Assembly (NCBI GenBank): GCA_020848515.1 | Contig: JADLIA010000129.1 | Location: 1 to 44,291, forward strand | Length of the DNA stretch: 44,291 bases | Direction of reading: 5' to 3' | Source of the DNA: Rubrivivax sp. | Lineage (GTDB): Bacteria; Pseudomonadota; Gammaproteobacteria; Burkholderiales; Burkholderiaceae_C | Part shown: positions 17,896-26,362 of the stretch, piece after piece | Layout of the letters: every line of letters starts with the position of its first letter | How positions within the stretch are numbered: the stretch's first letter is position 1 | The notes under the pieces: generated by a model | Seen by the model: the letters and a program-made list of their open reading frames with translations, nothing else | Told to the model about the DNA's origin: nothing | Databases searched by the model: none | Translations under genes and position numbers: made by a program

Positions 17896-17967
17896 GGCAG
17901 AGGCGGCCTGGGCCGCGAACGGAGAGGAACGCGCCGCAGCGCAGCCGGCCGGGCGCAAAAACCGTCC

Positions 17968-17973
17968 ATTCTA
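17968..17973 (-). promoter_or_regulatory. Probable valS -10 element
   Basis: The minus strand reads GCTAGAATGG, giving a TAGAAT -10 hexamer about 72 nt before the valS ATG. The -35 region is GC-rich and not clear. Unlike the leaderless-like genes, valS would have a leader here. Confidence 0.35.
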
Positions 17974-18023
17974 GCGGCGCGCGCAGGGGCACCCAGGCTT
18001 GGGCGGCACCTCCCAATGAAGTG

Positions 18024-18088
18024 TAAAAAAGGCTTCTGGCGCTTGATTGGCAAGCGCTGAAAGCTATCAAAACGATAGTATTTCGGAG
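18024..18088 (-). repeat. Nested-palindrome repeat, copy 4
   Basis: On the minus strand, CTATCGTTTTGATAGC, then AGCGCTTGCC and CAAGCGCCAGAAGCC, is followed by a run of T. Both hairpins are almost perfect. It lies in the valS upstream region. On the minus strand the T run after the GC-rich hairpin could act as a terminator. Confidence 0.88.
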
Positions 18089-18177
18089 CGCTTGGGTGCT
18101 GCGATCAGGCGCGGCGGGGCGGCACGCCTTGCCACCCGCAAGGGGCGGGCGAACACGGGGCAGGCGCTCGCCGAATG

Positions 18178-18304
18178 GATGAGCACGCCCGCACCGCGCT
18201 CGCCGCGCCATGCGGCGTTGCTCCTACTTGCGGGCACGAGGCCGCGGCGTCGTCGCGTGCCGATCACGGCACGGGCGGGCGCGTCCAACTGCCGCTTCTA
18301 GGTT
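18178..18304 (-). repeat. MITE-like family, partial copy (right part)
   Basis: About 127 bp match the reverse complement of the left half of the full copy at 37082-37319, including the shared blocks GCACCGCGCTCG, CGCCATGCGGCGTTGCTCCT and CGGCGTCGTCGCGT. It ends in the terminal sequence CCAACTGCCGCTTCTAGGTT (18285-18304). The other end is missing. Confidence 0.75.
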
Positions 18305-18307
18305 CAA

Positions 18308-18313
18308 TAGAAT
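18308..18313 (+). promoter_or_regulatory. -10-like element before yedE-type gene
   Basis: TAGAAT ends 8 nt before the ATG at 18322 and starts 3 nt after the end of the MITE-like repeat. No Shine-Dalgarno is present. The repeat end could contribute -35 region sequence. Confidence 0.4.
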
Positions 18314-18321
18314 CGCGCCCC

Positions 18322-19440
18322 ATGCCGCAACCGCCCGACCTCGACCTGCTGCTGCGCGCCGTGCTGCTCGGCACCTTCGCGCTGTCGGCGGTGTTTGGCG
18401 CCATCATGCACCGCACCGGCTTTTGCACCATGGGTGCCATCAGCGACGTCGTGAACATGGGCGAGACCACCCGGCTGCGCCAGTGGGCGCTGGCCGCCGG
18501 GGTGGCGACGCTGGGTTTCGGCGTGCTGGCCGCCGGTGGCTGGGTGCAGCCGGCCGACACGGTGTACGCCGGCCCGCGCTGGCTGTGGCTGTCGGGCCTG
18601 GTGGGTGGGCTGCTGTTCGGCGTCGGCATGGTGCTGGCCTCGGGTTGCGGCGCCAGGATGCTGGTGCGCCTGGGCGGCGGCAACCTGAAGGGCCTGATCG
18701 TGTTTCTGGTCATGGGGCTGGCGTCCTACGCCACCTTGCGCGGCATCACGGCGGTGCTGCGCGACCGCACGGTGGACCAGGTGGAATGGGTGTTCAACGT
18801 CCCGGCCACACTGGGACACCTGGCCGCCAGCGCGGGCGGCTGGCCGCTGCCGGTGGGCCTGCTGGGGGCGGCGCTGCTGGTGGGCGGCTTGCTGATGGCC
18901 TGGGCGCTCACCGGGCGCGGCTTCATCAACGGCAACAACCTGCTGGCCGGCCTGGGCCTGGGCGGTGTCATCGTCGCCCTGTGGTGGCTGAGTGGCCACC
19001 TGGGCTACCTGCCCGAACACCCGGATACGCTGGAGCCGGCTTACCTGGGCACGCGCAGCGGCCGCATGGAGGCGCTGACCTTCACCGGCCCGCTGGCGCA
19101 CACCATCGACTGGTTCATCTTCTTCAGCGACCGCAGCCAGCGCCTGAGCCTGGGCGTGGTGGCGGTGTTCGGCCTGGTGGCCGGGGCGGCGCTGCATGCG
19201 CTGGCGTCGCGGCGCTTTCGCTGGGAAGGTTTTCGCACCACCGAAGATCTGGCCAACCACCTGATCGGCGGCACGCTGATGGGTGTCGGCGGGGTAACGG
19301 CGCTGGGCTGCACCATCGGCCAGGGGCTGAGCGGCATCTCCAACCTCAGCCTGACCAGCTTCACCGCGCTGGCGGGCATTGTCGGCGGCGCCGTGCTGGC
19401 GCTGAAATACCAGGGCTGGCGCCTGGAGCGATCGCTGTGA
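18322..19440 (+). CDS. YeeE/YedE family membrane transporter (thiosulfate/sulfur type)
   Basis: A 372-residue integral membrane protein of the YeeE/YedE (TsuA-like) family, whose characterised members import thiosulfate. About nine to ten membrane segments are visible. The conserved cysteine motifs are in place: C35 in HRTGFCTMGAISD, C109 in VLASGCGARMLVRLGGGN and C330 in TALGCTIGQGLSG. In the known members these cysteines line the path for the sulfur compound. The start codon overlaps no gene. The gene's stop overlaps the tcdA GTG, so the two are co-translated. CysM and a TusA-like protein in the same window could use the imported sulfur, though they are not in this operon. Confidence 0.88.
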   Translation: MPQPPDLDLLLRAVLLGTFALSAVFGAIMHRTGFCTMGAISDVVNMGETTRLRQWALAAGVATLGFGVLAAGGWVQPADTVYAGPRWLWLSGLVGGLLFGVGMVLASGCGARMLVRLGGGNLKGLIVFLVMGLASYATLRGITAVLRDRTVDQVEWVFNVPATLGHLAASAGGWPLPVGLLGAALLVGGLLMAWALTGRGFINGNNLLAGLGLGGVIVALWWLSGHLGYLPEHPDTLEPAYLGTRSGRMEALTFTGPLAHTIDWFIFFSDRSQRLSLGVVAVFGLVAGAALHALASRRFRWEGFRTTEDLANHLIGGTLMGVGGVTALGCTIGQGLSGISNLSLTSFTALAGIVGGAVLALKYQGWRLERSL

Positions 19441-20249
19441 GCGCGGCGGCCGTCGAGGCCGATCTGGAACGCCGCTTCGGCGGTCTGGCGCGGCTGTTTG
19501 GCGCCGAGGGCGCGGCGCGCATCCGCGCCGCCCACGTGGCGGTGGTCGGCATCGGCGGCGTCGGCTCCTGGGCCGCCGAAGGCCTGGCGCGCAGCGGTGT
19601 CGGGCAGATCACGCTCATCGACCTCGACCATGTGGCCGAGTCCAACGTCAACCGTCAGATCCATGCGCTGACACCGACGTTCGGCCAGGCCAAGGTGCAG
19701 GCCATGCGCGAGCGCATAGGGCAGATCCATCCGGCCTGCGTGGTGCATGCGGTGGAGGACTTCGTGGCCCCGACCAACTGGCCGCAGCTGCTGCCGGCGC
19801 CGGTGCATGCCGTCATCGACGCCTGCGACCAGGTGTCGGCCAAGCTGGCGATGGCGGCCTGGGCGCGCGAGCGCGGCCTGTGCTTTGTCACCGTCGGAGC
19901 CGCCGGCGGCAAGCGACATGGTGAACGGGTCGAGGTGGCCGACCTCGCCGAGGTCACGCACGATCCGCTGCTGGCCCAGCTGCGCTACCGCCTGCGCCGT
20001 CAGCACGGCGCGCCCACGGGCGGCAAGCGCCTCGGGGTGACGGCGGTGTTCAGCCGCGAGAGCGTGCGCCTGCCCGAGACCTGCGAGGCGCCCCAGCAGG
20101 TCGACAGCTCACTGAACTGCCACGGCTACGGCTCCAGTGTCGCCGTCACGGCCACCTTCGGCCTGTGTGCGGCCGGCTGGGTGCTCGATCGGCTGTCTCA
20201 GGAGGGGCAAAAAAATCAGGCTATAATCTGCGGCTTGCCAAGTGACTGA
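19437..20249 (+). CDS. tcdA: tRNA threonylcarbamoyladenosine dehydratase TcdA (CsdL)
   Basis: An E1-like/ThiF-MoeB-HesA family ATPase that converts t6A37 to cyclic ct6A37 in tRNAs, 270 residues. The ATP-binding signature is VAVVGIGGVGSWAAEGLARSGVG, followed by LIDLDHVAESNVNRQIHA with the conserved Asn-x-x-Arg-Gln. DACDQVSAKLAMAAW, FVTVGAAGGKRHG and SVAVTATFGLCAAGWVLDRL match TcdA. The GTG start at 19437 overlaps the stop of the transporter gene (GTGA). The last dozen codons (KNQAIICGLPSD) contain the promoter of the following tRNA-Lys, so the tail is shaped by that overlap. Confidence 0.92.
   Translation: MSAAAVEADLERRFGGLARLFGAEGAARIRAAHVAVVGIGGVGSWAAEGLARSGVGQITLIDLDHVAESNVNRQIHALTPTFGQAKVQAMRERIGQIHPACVVHAVEDFVAPTNWPQLLPAPVHAVIDACDQVSAKLAMAAWARERGLCFVTVGAAGGKRHGERVEVADLAEVTHDPLLAQLRYRLRRQHGAPTGGKRLGVTAVFSRESVRLPETCEAPQQVDSSLNCHGYGSSVAVTATFGLCAAGWVLDRLSQEGQKNQAIICGLPSD
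20222..20227 (+). promoter_or_regulatory. tRNA-Lys promoter -10 inside tcdA
   Basis: A perfect TATAAT in the context AGGCTATAATCTGCGG, within the last codons of tcdA, 46 bp before the mature tRNA 5' end. The upstream stretch is A-rich (CAAAAAAATC). A good -35 hexamer is not obvious. Confidence 0.65.
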
Positions 20250-20273
20250 CGCAAGTCGGTTGGTCGGCACCGG

Positions 20274-20349
20274 GGGTCGTTAGCTCAGCTGGTAGAGCAG
20301 CGGACTTTTAATCCGTTGGTCGCAGGTTCGAATCCTGCACGACCCACCA
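20274..20349 (+). tRNA. tRNA-Lys (anticodon UUU)
   Basis: A 76-nt tRNA with acceptor GGGTCGT / ACGACCC, D arm GCTCAGCTGGTAGAGC, anticodon loop CTTTTAA (anticodon TTT), T arm CAGGTTCGAATCCTG and encoded CCA. It is close to the E. coli tRNA-Lys sequence. Confidence 0.98.
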
Positions 20350-20354
20350 AATTC

Positions 20355-20386
20355 AAAGGCTCGGCCGTCAGGTCGGGCCTTTTTCT
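20355..20386 (+). terminator. Terminator after tRNA-Lys
   Basis: AAAGGCTCGGC (20355-20365) pairs with GTCGGGCCTTT with two G-U wobbles, followed by TTTCTTT. It is placed just downstream of the tRNA. Confidence 0.7.
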
Positions 20387-20428
20387 TTGTGCGCCGTCGG
20401 CTCAATCTCTTTGTGCGCCGTCGGCTCA
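20384..20428 (+). repeat. Tandem direct repeat (two 21-bp units, 24-bp period)
   Basis: A 21-bp unit beginning TCTTTGTGCGCCGTCGGC occurs at 20384-20404 and again, identical, at 20408-20428, separated by 3 nt. It lies between the tRNA-Lys terminator and the end of gluQRS and probably arose by slippage or partial duplication. Confidence 0.85.
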
Positions 20429-20437
20429 GCACTAGGC

Positions 20438-21391
20438 TCAGTCGGCCTGCACCCAGCGCTGCCGCCACTGGGCGGTCCAGGCGGCAAGCGCTTCGGGCAC
20501 CGAGGTGCCGGCCTTGGGGTCCAGTGCCAGCACCGCTGCGGCGCGTTGCAGCGTCCGCAGCGGGTCGGACACGTCGAGCGCTTGCGCACCATGCTGTTTG
20601 CTGAGTTTTTCGCCGTCGGCGGCCAGCACCAGCGGTGTGTGCAGGTAGCGTGGTGTGGCCAGGCCCAGCCTGCGCTGCAGCAGGATCTGGCGCGGCGTGT
20701 TGTCGGCCAGGTCGGCGCCGCGCACCACGTGGGTCACGCCCTGGGCGGCGTCGTCCACCACCACCGCCAGCTGATAGGCCCACAGGCCGTCGGCGCGGCG
20801 CAGCACGAAGTCGCCGACCTCATGCGCCACATCCTGCCGTTGCGGCCCCAGGCGCCGGTCGTGCCAGACAATGGCCTCGTTGGTTGCTTCACTAACGATA
20901 GCTGCTGGCGCTTGCCCGGATTGCCCTGGAGGTGGATTTGATTCATGAACTCCGGTGTGCAGCCGCCAGGCCCGCGCAGGCTTGCCTTGCAGTCCGCCGC
21001 GCTCGGGGCGGCAGCTGCCGGGGTAGGGCAGCTCCACCCCGCGCTGGCGCCTGAGGCCGCGCGCGGCCTGCGCCTGCTCGATGTCCTTGCGTGAACAGCC
21101 GCAGGGGTAGGCCGCGCCGGCGGTGACCAGCGCGTCGAGCGCGGCCTGGTAGTGCGCGCTGCGCCCGGATTGCCACACCGGCGGTTGATCGGGAGGCAAC
21201 CCACAGGCGGCCAGCTGCTGCAGGATCTGCCGATCGGCGCCGGGCACGCAGCGCGGCGTGTCCACGTCCTCGATACGCACCAGCCAGCGCCCGTCGTGGG
21301 CGCGTGCGTCCAGCCAGCTGGCCAGCGCCGCCACCAGCGAGCCGGCGTGCAGTGGTCCGGTGGGTGAAGGGGCGAAGCGGCCGACGTACAT
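20438..21391 (-). CDS. gluQRS: Glutamyl-Q tRNA(Asp) synthetase
   Basis: A truncated GluRS paralogue that attaches glutamate to queuosine in tRNA-Asp, 317 residues. The N-terminal class I signature is [16 protein letters not shown] at about 4-19; the zinc site is formed by CGC (in YPCGCSRKD) and C in YPGSCRPE. The KMSKS-like loop is EKLSKQHGA. There is no anticodon-binding domain, as expected. The segment [20 protein letters not shown] between LHTGVHES and EAIVWHD is encoded by an interspersed nested-palindrome repeat (20884-20946) and looks like an in-frame insertion. The ATG at 21391 starts the normal N-terminus. Confidence 0.92.
   Translation of the reverse strand: MYVGRFAPSPTGPLHAGSLVAALASWLDARAHDGRWLVRIEDVDTPRCVPGADRQILQQLAACGLPPDQPPVWQSGRSAHYQAALDALVTAGAAYPCGCSRKDIEQAQAARGLRRQRGVELPYPGSCRPERGGLQGKPARAWRLHTGVHESNPPPGQSGQAPAAIVSEATNEAIVWHDRRLGPQRQDVAHEVGDFVLRRADGLWAYQLAVVVDDAAQGVTHVVRGADLADNTPRQILLQRRLGLATPRYLHTPLVLAADGEKLSKQHGAQALDVSDPLRTLQRAAAVLALDPKAGTSVPEALAAWTAQWRQRWVQAD
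20884..20946 (+). repeat. Nested-palindrome repeat, copy 5 (inside gluQRS)
   Basis: The plus strand shows CACTAACGATAGCTGCTGG then CGCTTGCCCGG, followed by GGAGGTGGATTTGATTCAT. The distal ATTTGAT tail also follows copy 2, which supports common descent. The CAAGCGCC arm has decayed to ATTGCCCT. It lies within the gluQRS frame. Confidence 0.8.
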
Positions 21392-21431
21392 GGCGGCGTA
21401 GGGCGTCGGGGCCCGGCGTCGATCGGCCCGT

Positions 21432-22499
21432 TCAGGCGGCGATCACGGCCAGCGCCAGCTCCAGCCCGGAAACGAAGGCGTCTTCGACCCGGCAGCCGAG
21501 GCACCAGTCACCACACAGGCCGATGCTGCCTGCGCCGTCCCACAGGTGCGTGCGGCCCAGCGGCGCCAGGGTGCGCGCCTGGCGCCACAGCAGGGCTTCG
21601 GTGTGCGCCGGCGTGGCATGGATGCCGGTGATTTCAGCAAAGGCGCGCAGCAGCTTGGCGCTGACGCGCGCCGGGTCGTCGCGCTCGTGTTCGCGTGACC
21701 AGGCGGCGCTGGCCTGCACCGTCCAGCGCTCGACCGCCACGCGCCCGGGCTTGGACGATTCGCGCGCCAGCCAACTGACGCGGTGGTGCGTGCTGCGCGC
21801 CGCATTCCACTGCGGGCCCAGCGTGTGCAGCCCTGGCTGCGTGGCGTTGGGGTAGGCCAGCATCAGGGTCCAGCACGGCGCCACGTCGACCGCTCCCAGG
21901 GCAGCGAACGGCGCCGTGCTGAGGGTCGAAGCCTGCAACAGCTCGTTCGCCTGCTGGGGCGGGATGGCCAGCAGAACCTGGTCAAAGCCGGCCTGCACCG
22001 GATGGTCTTCGCCCGGGCCGTCGGTATGCAGCTGCCAGCGCCCTGGCGAGAGCCGGTCGTGCGCCACGCGCCAGACGCGGGTGTCCAGGTGCAGCGCGCC
22101 GGCCGCAACCAGTGGCTCGGCCCAGCGCTGGGGCAGGCGATCCATGGCGGGCACGGCCACCCAGTGAGATTCGGGCGCCGGCGGGGCGGCCTCCACCACG
22201 CGGCCGCGTTCGTCGAGCACACGCACGGCGTTGGCGCTCCAGCGTCGTACCACGTCGGATGCCGTGGCCTGCAACGCCTGCATGAAGCGTTCGTCGCGCA
22301 CGGTGAAGTACTGCACCCCGGCGTCGAAGCCGCCGAAGGCGGTCTGCACGGTGGCCATGCGCCCGCCCGGTTGGGGAGCGGCTTCGAACACGGCGACCTC
22401 GTGCCCGGCCTGTCGCAGGGTGCGGGCACAGGCCAGTCCGGCAATGCCGGCGCCAACGACGGCGATGCGGCGCGAGTGGTGGGGGCGAGGGGGCGTCAT
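21432..22499 (-). CDS. FAD-dependent amine oxidase/renalase-like protein
   Basis: A 355-residue flavoprotein with an N-terminal Rossmann FAD site ([26 protein letters not shown] at 16-21, then [14 protein letters not shown]). [15 protein letters not shown] follows, as in bacterial renalase-like proteins. A C-terminal FAD contact is seen in [23 protein letters not shown]. Family members oxidise NAD(P)H isomers or amines, but many are uncharacterised, so the substrate is unknown. The start at 22499 is preceded (minus strand) by TAGAGT 6 nt upstream and has no Shine-Dalgarno. It is divergent from dnaE and lies 40 bp downstream of, in the direction of transcription ahead of, gluQRS. Confidence 0.85.
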   Translation of the reverse strand: MTPPRPHHSRRIAVVGAGIAGLACARTLRQAGHEVAVFEAAPQPGGRMATVQTAFGGFDAGVQYFTVRDERFMQALQATASDVVRRWSANAVRVLDERGRVVEAAPPAPESHWVAVPAMDRLPQRWAEPLVAAGALHLDTRVWRVAHDRLSPGRWQLHTDGPGEDHPVQAGFDQVLLAIPPQQANELLQASTLSTAPFAALGAVDVAPCWTLMLAYPNATQPGLHTLGPQWNAARSTHHRVSWLARESSKPGRVAVERWTVQASAAWSREHERDDPARVSAKLLRAFAEITGIHATPAHTEALLWRQARTLAPLGRTHLWDGAGSIGLCGDWCLGCRVEDAFVSGLELALAVIAA

Positions 22500-22505
22500 G
22501 CGGCA

Positions 22506-22511
22506 ACTCTA
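22506..22511 (-). promoter_or_regulatory. -10-like element before FAD oxidase gene
   Basis: On the minus strand TAGAGT ends 6 nt before the ATG. It belongs to the leaderless-like group of this window. Confidence 0.3.
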
Positions 22512-22633
22512 CACGCTCGGGCGGGGTTCGATCCGGGCGCGCTCCGGCGTGCTGAGCCGCCAGCTGCGACACCGTGCCCGCCCGGCCGCCGCCTCGGACC
22601 ACCCGTGCGCGGCAGGCCGCCCGTGCCTTGCCC

Positions 22634-22639
22634 GACAAT
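22634..22639 (+). promoter_or_regulatory. -10-like element before dnaE
   Basis: GACAAT ends 7 nt before the ATG at 22647. No Shine-Dalgarno precedes either ATG 22638 or ATG 22647. Confidence 0.35.
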
Positions 22640-22646
22640 GCGGGGC

Positions 22647-25600
22647 ATGTTCGTTCATCTGCGCCTGCACACCGAGTTCTCCGTCGTCGATGGCACGACT
22701 CGCCTGGACGACATCGTCCAGGCCGCTGCCGACGACGCTCAGCCCGCACTCGCCATCACCGACCTGGGCAACCTGTTTGGCGCCATCAAGTTCTACAAGG
22801 CCGCGCGCGGCGCTGGCGTCAAGCCCATCATCGGTGCCGAGGTGCTGCTGGAAGGGCAGGGGTCGGACCCGGAAGCGCCCACCCGCGTGCTGCTGCTGGT
22901 GACCAGCGGGCAGGGCTACCTGAACCTGTCGGAGCTGCTGGCGCGTGCCTGGACCCAGGGCGTGGTCAAGGGGCAGGCGGTGGTGCGCTGGGCTTGGCTG
23001 GGCGAGCTGGCCGACGGCCTGATCCTGCTGTCGGGCGCGCAGGCGGGCCCGGTCGGGCAGGCCCTGGCGCAGGGCGGTGTGGAACAGGCCCGCGCGCTGG
23101 CCCTGCAACTGGCCGAGCTGTTCCCCCACCGCTTCTACCTGGAGCTGCAGCGCGCAGGGCGCGCCGACGACGAGGCGCATGTGGCCGCGGCCGTGCAGCT
23201 GGCCGCCCGCTTGAAGTTGCCCGTGGTGGCCACGCACCCGGTGCAGTTCGCCCGTGCCGACGACTACGAGGCGCACGAAGCCAGGGTGTGTATCGCCGAG
23301 GGTGAGATTCTGGGCAACCCGCGGCGCGTGCGCCGCTTCACGCCGGAGCAGTATTTCAAGTCCACGGCCGAGATGCAGCAACTGTTCGCCGACCTGCCCG
23401 CGGCGCTGAGCAACGCGGCCGAGATCGCGCGCCGCTGCAACCTCACGTTGGCGCTGGGCAAGCCCCGTCTGCCGGATTTCCCGGTGCCGCAAGGGCACAC
23501 GGTGGAAACCTATTTCCGCCAGACTTCCACTGACGGGCTGGAGCAGCGCCTGGCGCACCTGTACCCCGACCCGTCGCAGCGTGACGCCGAGCGACCGCGC
23601 TACCTGCAACGGCTGGAGTTCGAGATCGACACCATCCTGAAGATGGGCTTTCCGGGCTACTTCCTGATCGTGGGCGATTTCATCAACTGGGCCAAGAACC
23701 ATGGCTGCCCGGTGGGGCCGGGTCGTGGATCGGGTGCCGGCTCGCTGGTGGCGTACGCGCTGAAGATCACCGACCTCGATCCGCTGCAGTACAAGCTGCT
23801 GTTCGAGCGGTTCCTGAACCCCGAACGGGTGTCGATGCCCGACTTCGACATCGACTTCTGTCAGGCCAACCGCGACCGCGTGATCGATTACGTCAAGGAC
23901 AAGTACGGCCGGGACGCAGTGAGTCAGATCGCCACCTTTGGCACCATGGCGGCGCGCGCCGCGATCCGCGACGTCGGACGTGTGCTCGACATGAGCTACA
24001 CCTTCTGCGACGGCATCAGCAAGCTGATCCCCAACAAGCCCGGCCAGCACATCACCATCGATGGCGCCATGAAGGTCGAGCCCTTGCTGGCCGAGCGCTA
24101 CCGCAAGGAAGACGAGGTGCGCACGCTGATCGAGCTGGCCCAGAAGCTGGAGGGCATGACGCGCAACGTCGGCATGCACGCCGGCGGCGTGCTGATCGCG
24201 CCGGGCAAGCTGACCGACTTCTGCCCGCTCTACCAGCAGCCCGGCAGCGAGGCGGCGGTCAGCCAATACGACAAGGACGACGTGGAGGCGGTCGGACTGG
24301 TGAAGTTCGACTTCCTGGGGCTGGCCACGCTGACCATTCTGGAAATCGCCAAGGAGCTGATCGTCGAACGGCATCCGGGTCAGCAGCACTTCGCCTACGA
24401 AAACCTGCCGCTCGACGATGCGCCAACCTACCAGCTGTTCGCTCAGGGGCGCACCGAAGCGGTGTTCCAGTTTGAAAGCCGCGGCATGCAGGGCATGCTG
24501 CGCGACGCGCGACCGACGCGGCTGGAAGACCTGATCGCGCTCAACGCCCTGTACCGTCCGGGGCCGATGGACCTGATCCCCAGCTTCGTGGCGCGCAAGC
24601 ACGGGCGCGAGGAAGTGGTGTATCCGCACCCGCTGGTGGCCGACATGTTGTCGGAGACCTACGGCATCATGGTCTACCAGGAGCAGGTCATGCAGACCGC
24701 GCAGATCCTGGGCGGCTACAGCCTGGGCGGTGCCGACCTGCTGCGCCGTGCCATGGGCAAGAAGAAGCCCGAAGAGATGGCGCAGCACCGCCAGATCTTC
24801 CGCGAGGGCGCGGCCAGGAACGGTATTTCCGAGGGCAAGGCCGACGAGATCTTCGACCTGATGGAGAAGTTCGCTGGCTACGGTTTCAACAAGTCTCACG
24901 CCGCCGCCTATTCGCTGCTGGCCTACCACACGGCTTGGCTGAAGGTGCACTACACGGCCGAGTTCTACTGTGCCAACATGACCGTGGAGATGGACAACAC
25001 CGACAAGCTGAAGGTGTTGTACGAGGACGCCCAGCGCGAGGGCATGCGCTTTGAGTCTCCGGACATCAACCGTGGCGGCTATCGCTTCGAGCCGGTCAGC
25101 AACACCCTGATTCGCTACGGGCTGGGCGCCATCAAGGGCACGGGCCAGCAGGCCATCGAAGCCATCGTCGCCGCACGAGAAGGGCGCGGCGAGGGCCCCG
25201 CCGGTGCAGAACGCGGACCATTCACCAGCCTGTTCGATTTCTGCCGCCGGGTCGACCGCACGCGCGTCAACAAGCGCACGGTGGAGGCGCTGATTCGCGC
25301 CGGGGCATTCGATGCCCTGCAGCTGAACCGCGCGGCGCTGGCGGCCTCGATCGACCTGGCGTTCGATTTCGCCGCCGCCAGTGAAGCCAATGTCCACCAG
25401 GGCGGGTTGTTCGACCTGATGGAAGACGGTCACGGCTCCAGTTCACAGGAGCCCGAACTGCCGGCGGTCACGCCCTGGGGTGTGAAGGAGCGCCTGTCGC
25501 TGGAGAAGACGGCCATCGGCTTCTACCTGTCGGGCCATCTGTTCGACGAGGTGGAGCGCGAGGTGCGGCAGTTCGCGCGCCGTTCCATCGCCGAACTGGC

Positions 25601-26144
25601 CGACAGCCGCGAACCGCAGTTGCTGGCCGGCATCGTGGGCGATCTGCGCATCATCAACGGACAGCGTGGCAAGCTGGCGCTGTTTCGCCTGGACGACAAG
25701 TCGGGCGTGATCGAGGCGCGGGCCGAGGAAGCGCTGATCCATCGACACCGTCACATCCTGAAGGACGACGAATTCATCGTCGTCATGGGCAAGGCCATGC
25801 CCGACCGCTTCTCCGGCGGTCTGCAGTTGAACGTCACCCAGATCTGGGACCTGGCCCAGGCGCGCTGCCGGTTCGGCAAGTACCTGCGCGTGGCGGTGGC
25901 CGGCAAGGCACCCGAGGTGCGCCGCCTGCTGGCTGAGTACCCGCCCCAGGTGGAGCACACCGAGCACGGCGAGCTGCTGCGTGGTCTGCCCGTGCGCCTG
26001 CTGCTGGAGCGGCGCGGCTCGGAAGGTGGCGTCATGGCCCAGTTGCACCTGGGTGAGCAGGCGCAATTCTTTCCCAGCGATGCGGCGCTGGCCAGCTGGA
26101 CGGCGCAGGCCGACGAAGGCCGGGCGATGGTGGTGTACGAATAG
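22647..26144 (+). CDS. dnaE: DNA polymerase III subunit alpha
   Basis: The replicative polymerase, DnaE1 type, 1165 residues. The PHP domain starts at the N-terminus (HLRLHTEFSVVDGT). The polymerase core has catalytic aspartates D399 and D401 in PDFDIDF and D555 in KFDFLGLATLTI, close to the E. coli numbering. The fingers include FQFESRGMQGMLRDARP and LNALYRPGPMDLIPSF. The tandem helix-hairpin-helix and OB-fold regions follow (RTRVNKRTVEALIRAGAFD; LLAGIVGDLRIINGQRGKLALFRLDD). ATG 22647 was chosen; ATG 22638 would add three residues. There is no Shine-Dalgarno, and a -10-like GACAAT is 7 nt upstream. Confidence 0.98.
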   Translation: MFVHLRLHTEFSVVDGTTRLDDIVQAAADDAQPALAITDLGNLFGAIKFYKAARGAGVKPIIGAEVLLEGQGSDPEAPTRVLLLVTSGQGYLNLSELLARAWTQGVVKGQAVVRWAWLGELADGLILLSGAQAGPVGQALAQGGVEQARALALQLAELFPHRFYLELQRAGRADDEAHVAAAVQLAARLKLPVVATHPVQFARADDYEAHEARVCIAEGEILGNPRRVRRFTPEQYFKSTAEMQQLFADLPAALSNAAEIARRCNLTLALGKPRLPDFPVPQGHTVETYFRQTSTDGLEQRLAHLYPDPSQRDAERPRYLQRLEFEIDTILKMGFPGYFLIVGDFINWAKNHGCPVGPGRGSGAGSLVAYALKITDLDPLQYKLLFERFLNPERVSMPDFDIDFCQANRDRVIDYVKDKYGRDAVSQIATFGTMAARAAIRDVGRVLDMSYTFCDGISKLIPNKPGQHITIDGAMKVEPLLAERYRKEDEVRTLIELAQKLEGMTRNVGMHAGGVLIAPGKLTDFCPLYQQPGSEAAVSQYDKDDVEAVGLVKFDFLGLATLTILEIAKELIVERHPGQQHFAYENLPLDDAPTYQLFAQGRTEAVFQFESRGMQGMLRDARPTRLEDLIALNALYRPGPMDLIPSFVARKHGREEVVYPHPLVADMLSETYGIMVYQEQVMQTAQILGGYSLGGADLLRRAMGKKKPEEMAQHRQIFREGAARNGISEGKADEIFDLMEKFAGYGFNKSHAAAYSLLAYHTAWLKVHYTAEFYCANMTVEMDNTDKLKVLYEDAQREGMRFESPDINRGGYRFEPVSNTLIRYGLGAIKGTGQQAIEAIVAAREGRGEGPAGAERGPFTSLFDFCRRVDRTRVNKRTVEALIRAGAFDALQLNRAALAASIDLAFDFAAASEANVHQGGLFDLMEDGHGSSSQEPELPAVTPWGVKERLSLEKTAIGFYLSGHLFDEVEREVRQFARRSIAELADSREPQLLAGIVGDLRIINGQRGKLALFRLDDKSGVIEARAEEALIHRHRHILKDDEFIVVMGKAMPDRFSGGLQLNVTQIWDLAQARCRFGKYLRVAVAGKAPEVRRLLAEYPPQVEHTEHGELLRGLPVRLLLERRGSEGGVMAQLHLGEQAQFFPSDAALASWTAQADEGRAMVVYE

Positions 26145-26189
26145 CGCGGCGCGCTTGCCGGAGCGTCGTGTTCGCCGGCGCATGAAAAA

Positions 26190-26216
26190 AAACCCGGCCT
26201 GGGTCGGGCCGGGTTT
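26190..26216 (+). terminator. Bidirectional terminator after dnaE
   Basis: The stem AAACCCGGCC (26190-26199) / GGCCGGGTTT (26207-26216) is perfect over 10 bp. An A run upstream means it could also work for the minus strand. Confidence 0.8.
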
Positions 26217-26274
26217 CGTGCGCGGGGGCGTCTGCGGCGCCGTCGCCTCAGAAGGCGGGGGTGCGTTCCGCGTG

Positions 26275-26362
26275 CCCGAGGGTCGCGCCCCCAAGAGGCC
26301 GATCCAGACGCCAAGCCCAGCCGCAGCCTGAGCCGCAGCCAATGTGAGCCGCGACCCTCGGG
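26275..26362. repeat. 13-bp inverted repeat beside MITE-like remnant
   Basis: CCCGAGGGTCGCG (26275-26287) and CGCGACCCTCGGG (26350-26362) are perfect inverted copies with a 62-nt spacer. The right arm abuts the MITE-like homology. It may be the end of a recombined or nested element, or a large hairpin. Confidence 0.7.

Larger units (their letters stand above)
17896..18321. other. Intergenic region between valS and yedE-type gene
   Basis: This 426-bp gap holds, in order, the valS leader and probable promoter (17968-17973), a nested-palindrome repeat (18024-18088), about 90 bp of unassigned GC-rich DNA, the right part of the MITE-like family (18178-18304), and the promoter of the yedE-type gene. 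No gene is seen. Confidence 0.6.

Noticed and set aside
22509-25433. Very long open frame antisense to dnaE
   Set aside because: A typical GC-rich shadow of a real gene: composition rich in His, Gln, Arg and Val, no domain, and dnaE on the other strand is certain.
26138-26175. Possible repeat across the dnaE stop (GAATAGCGCGGCGCGCTTG)
   Set aside because: Only a part of the GC-rich arm matches and the AT-rich arm is missing; too weak to count as a copy.
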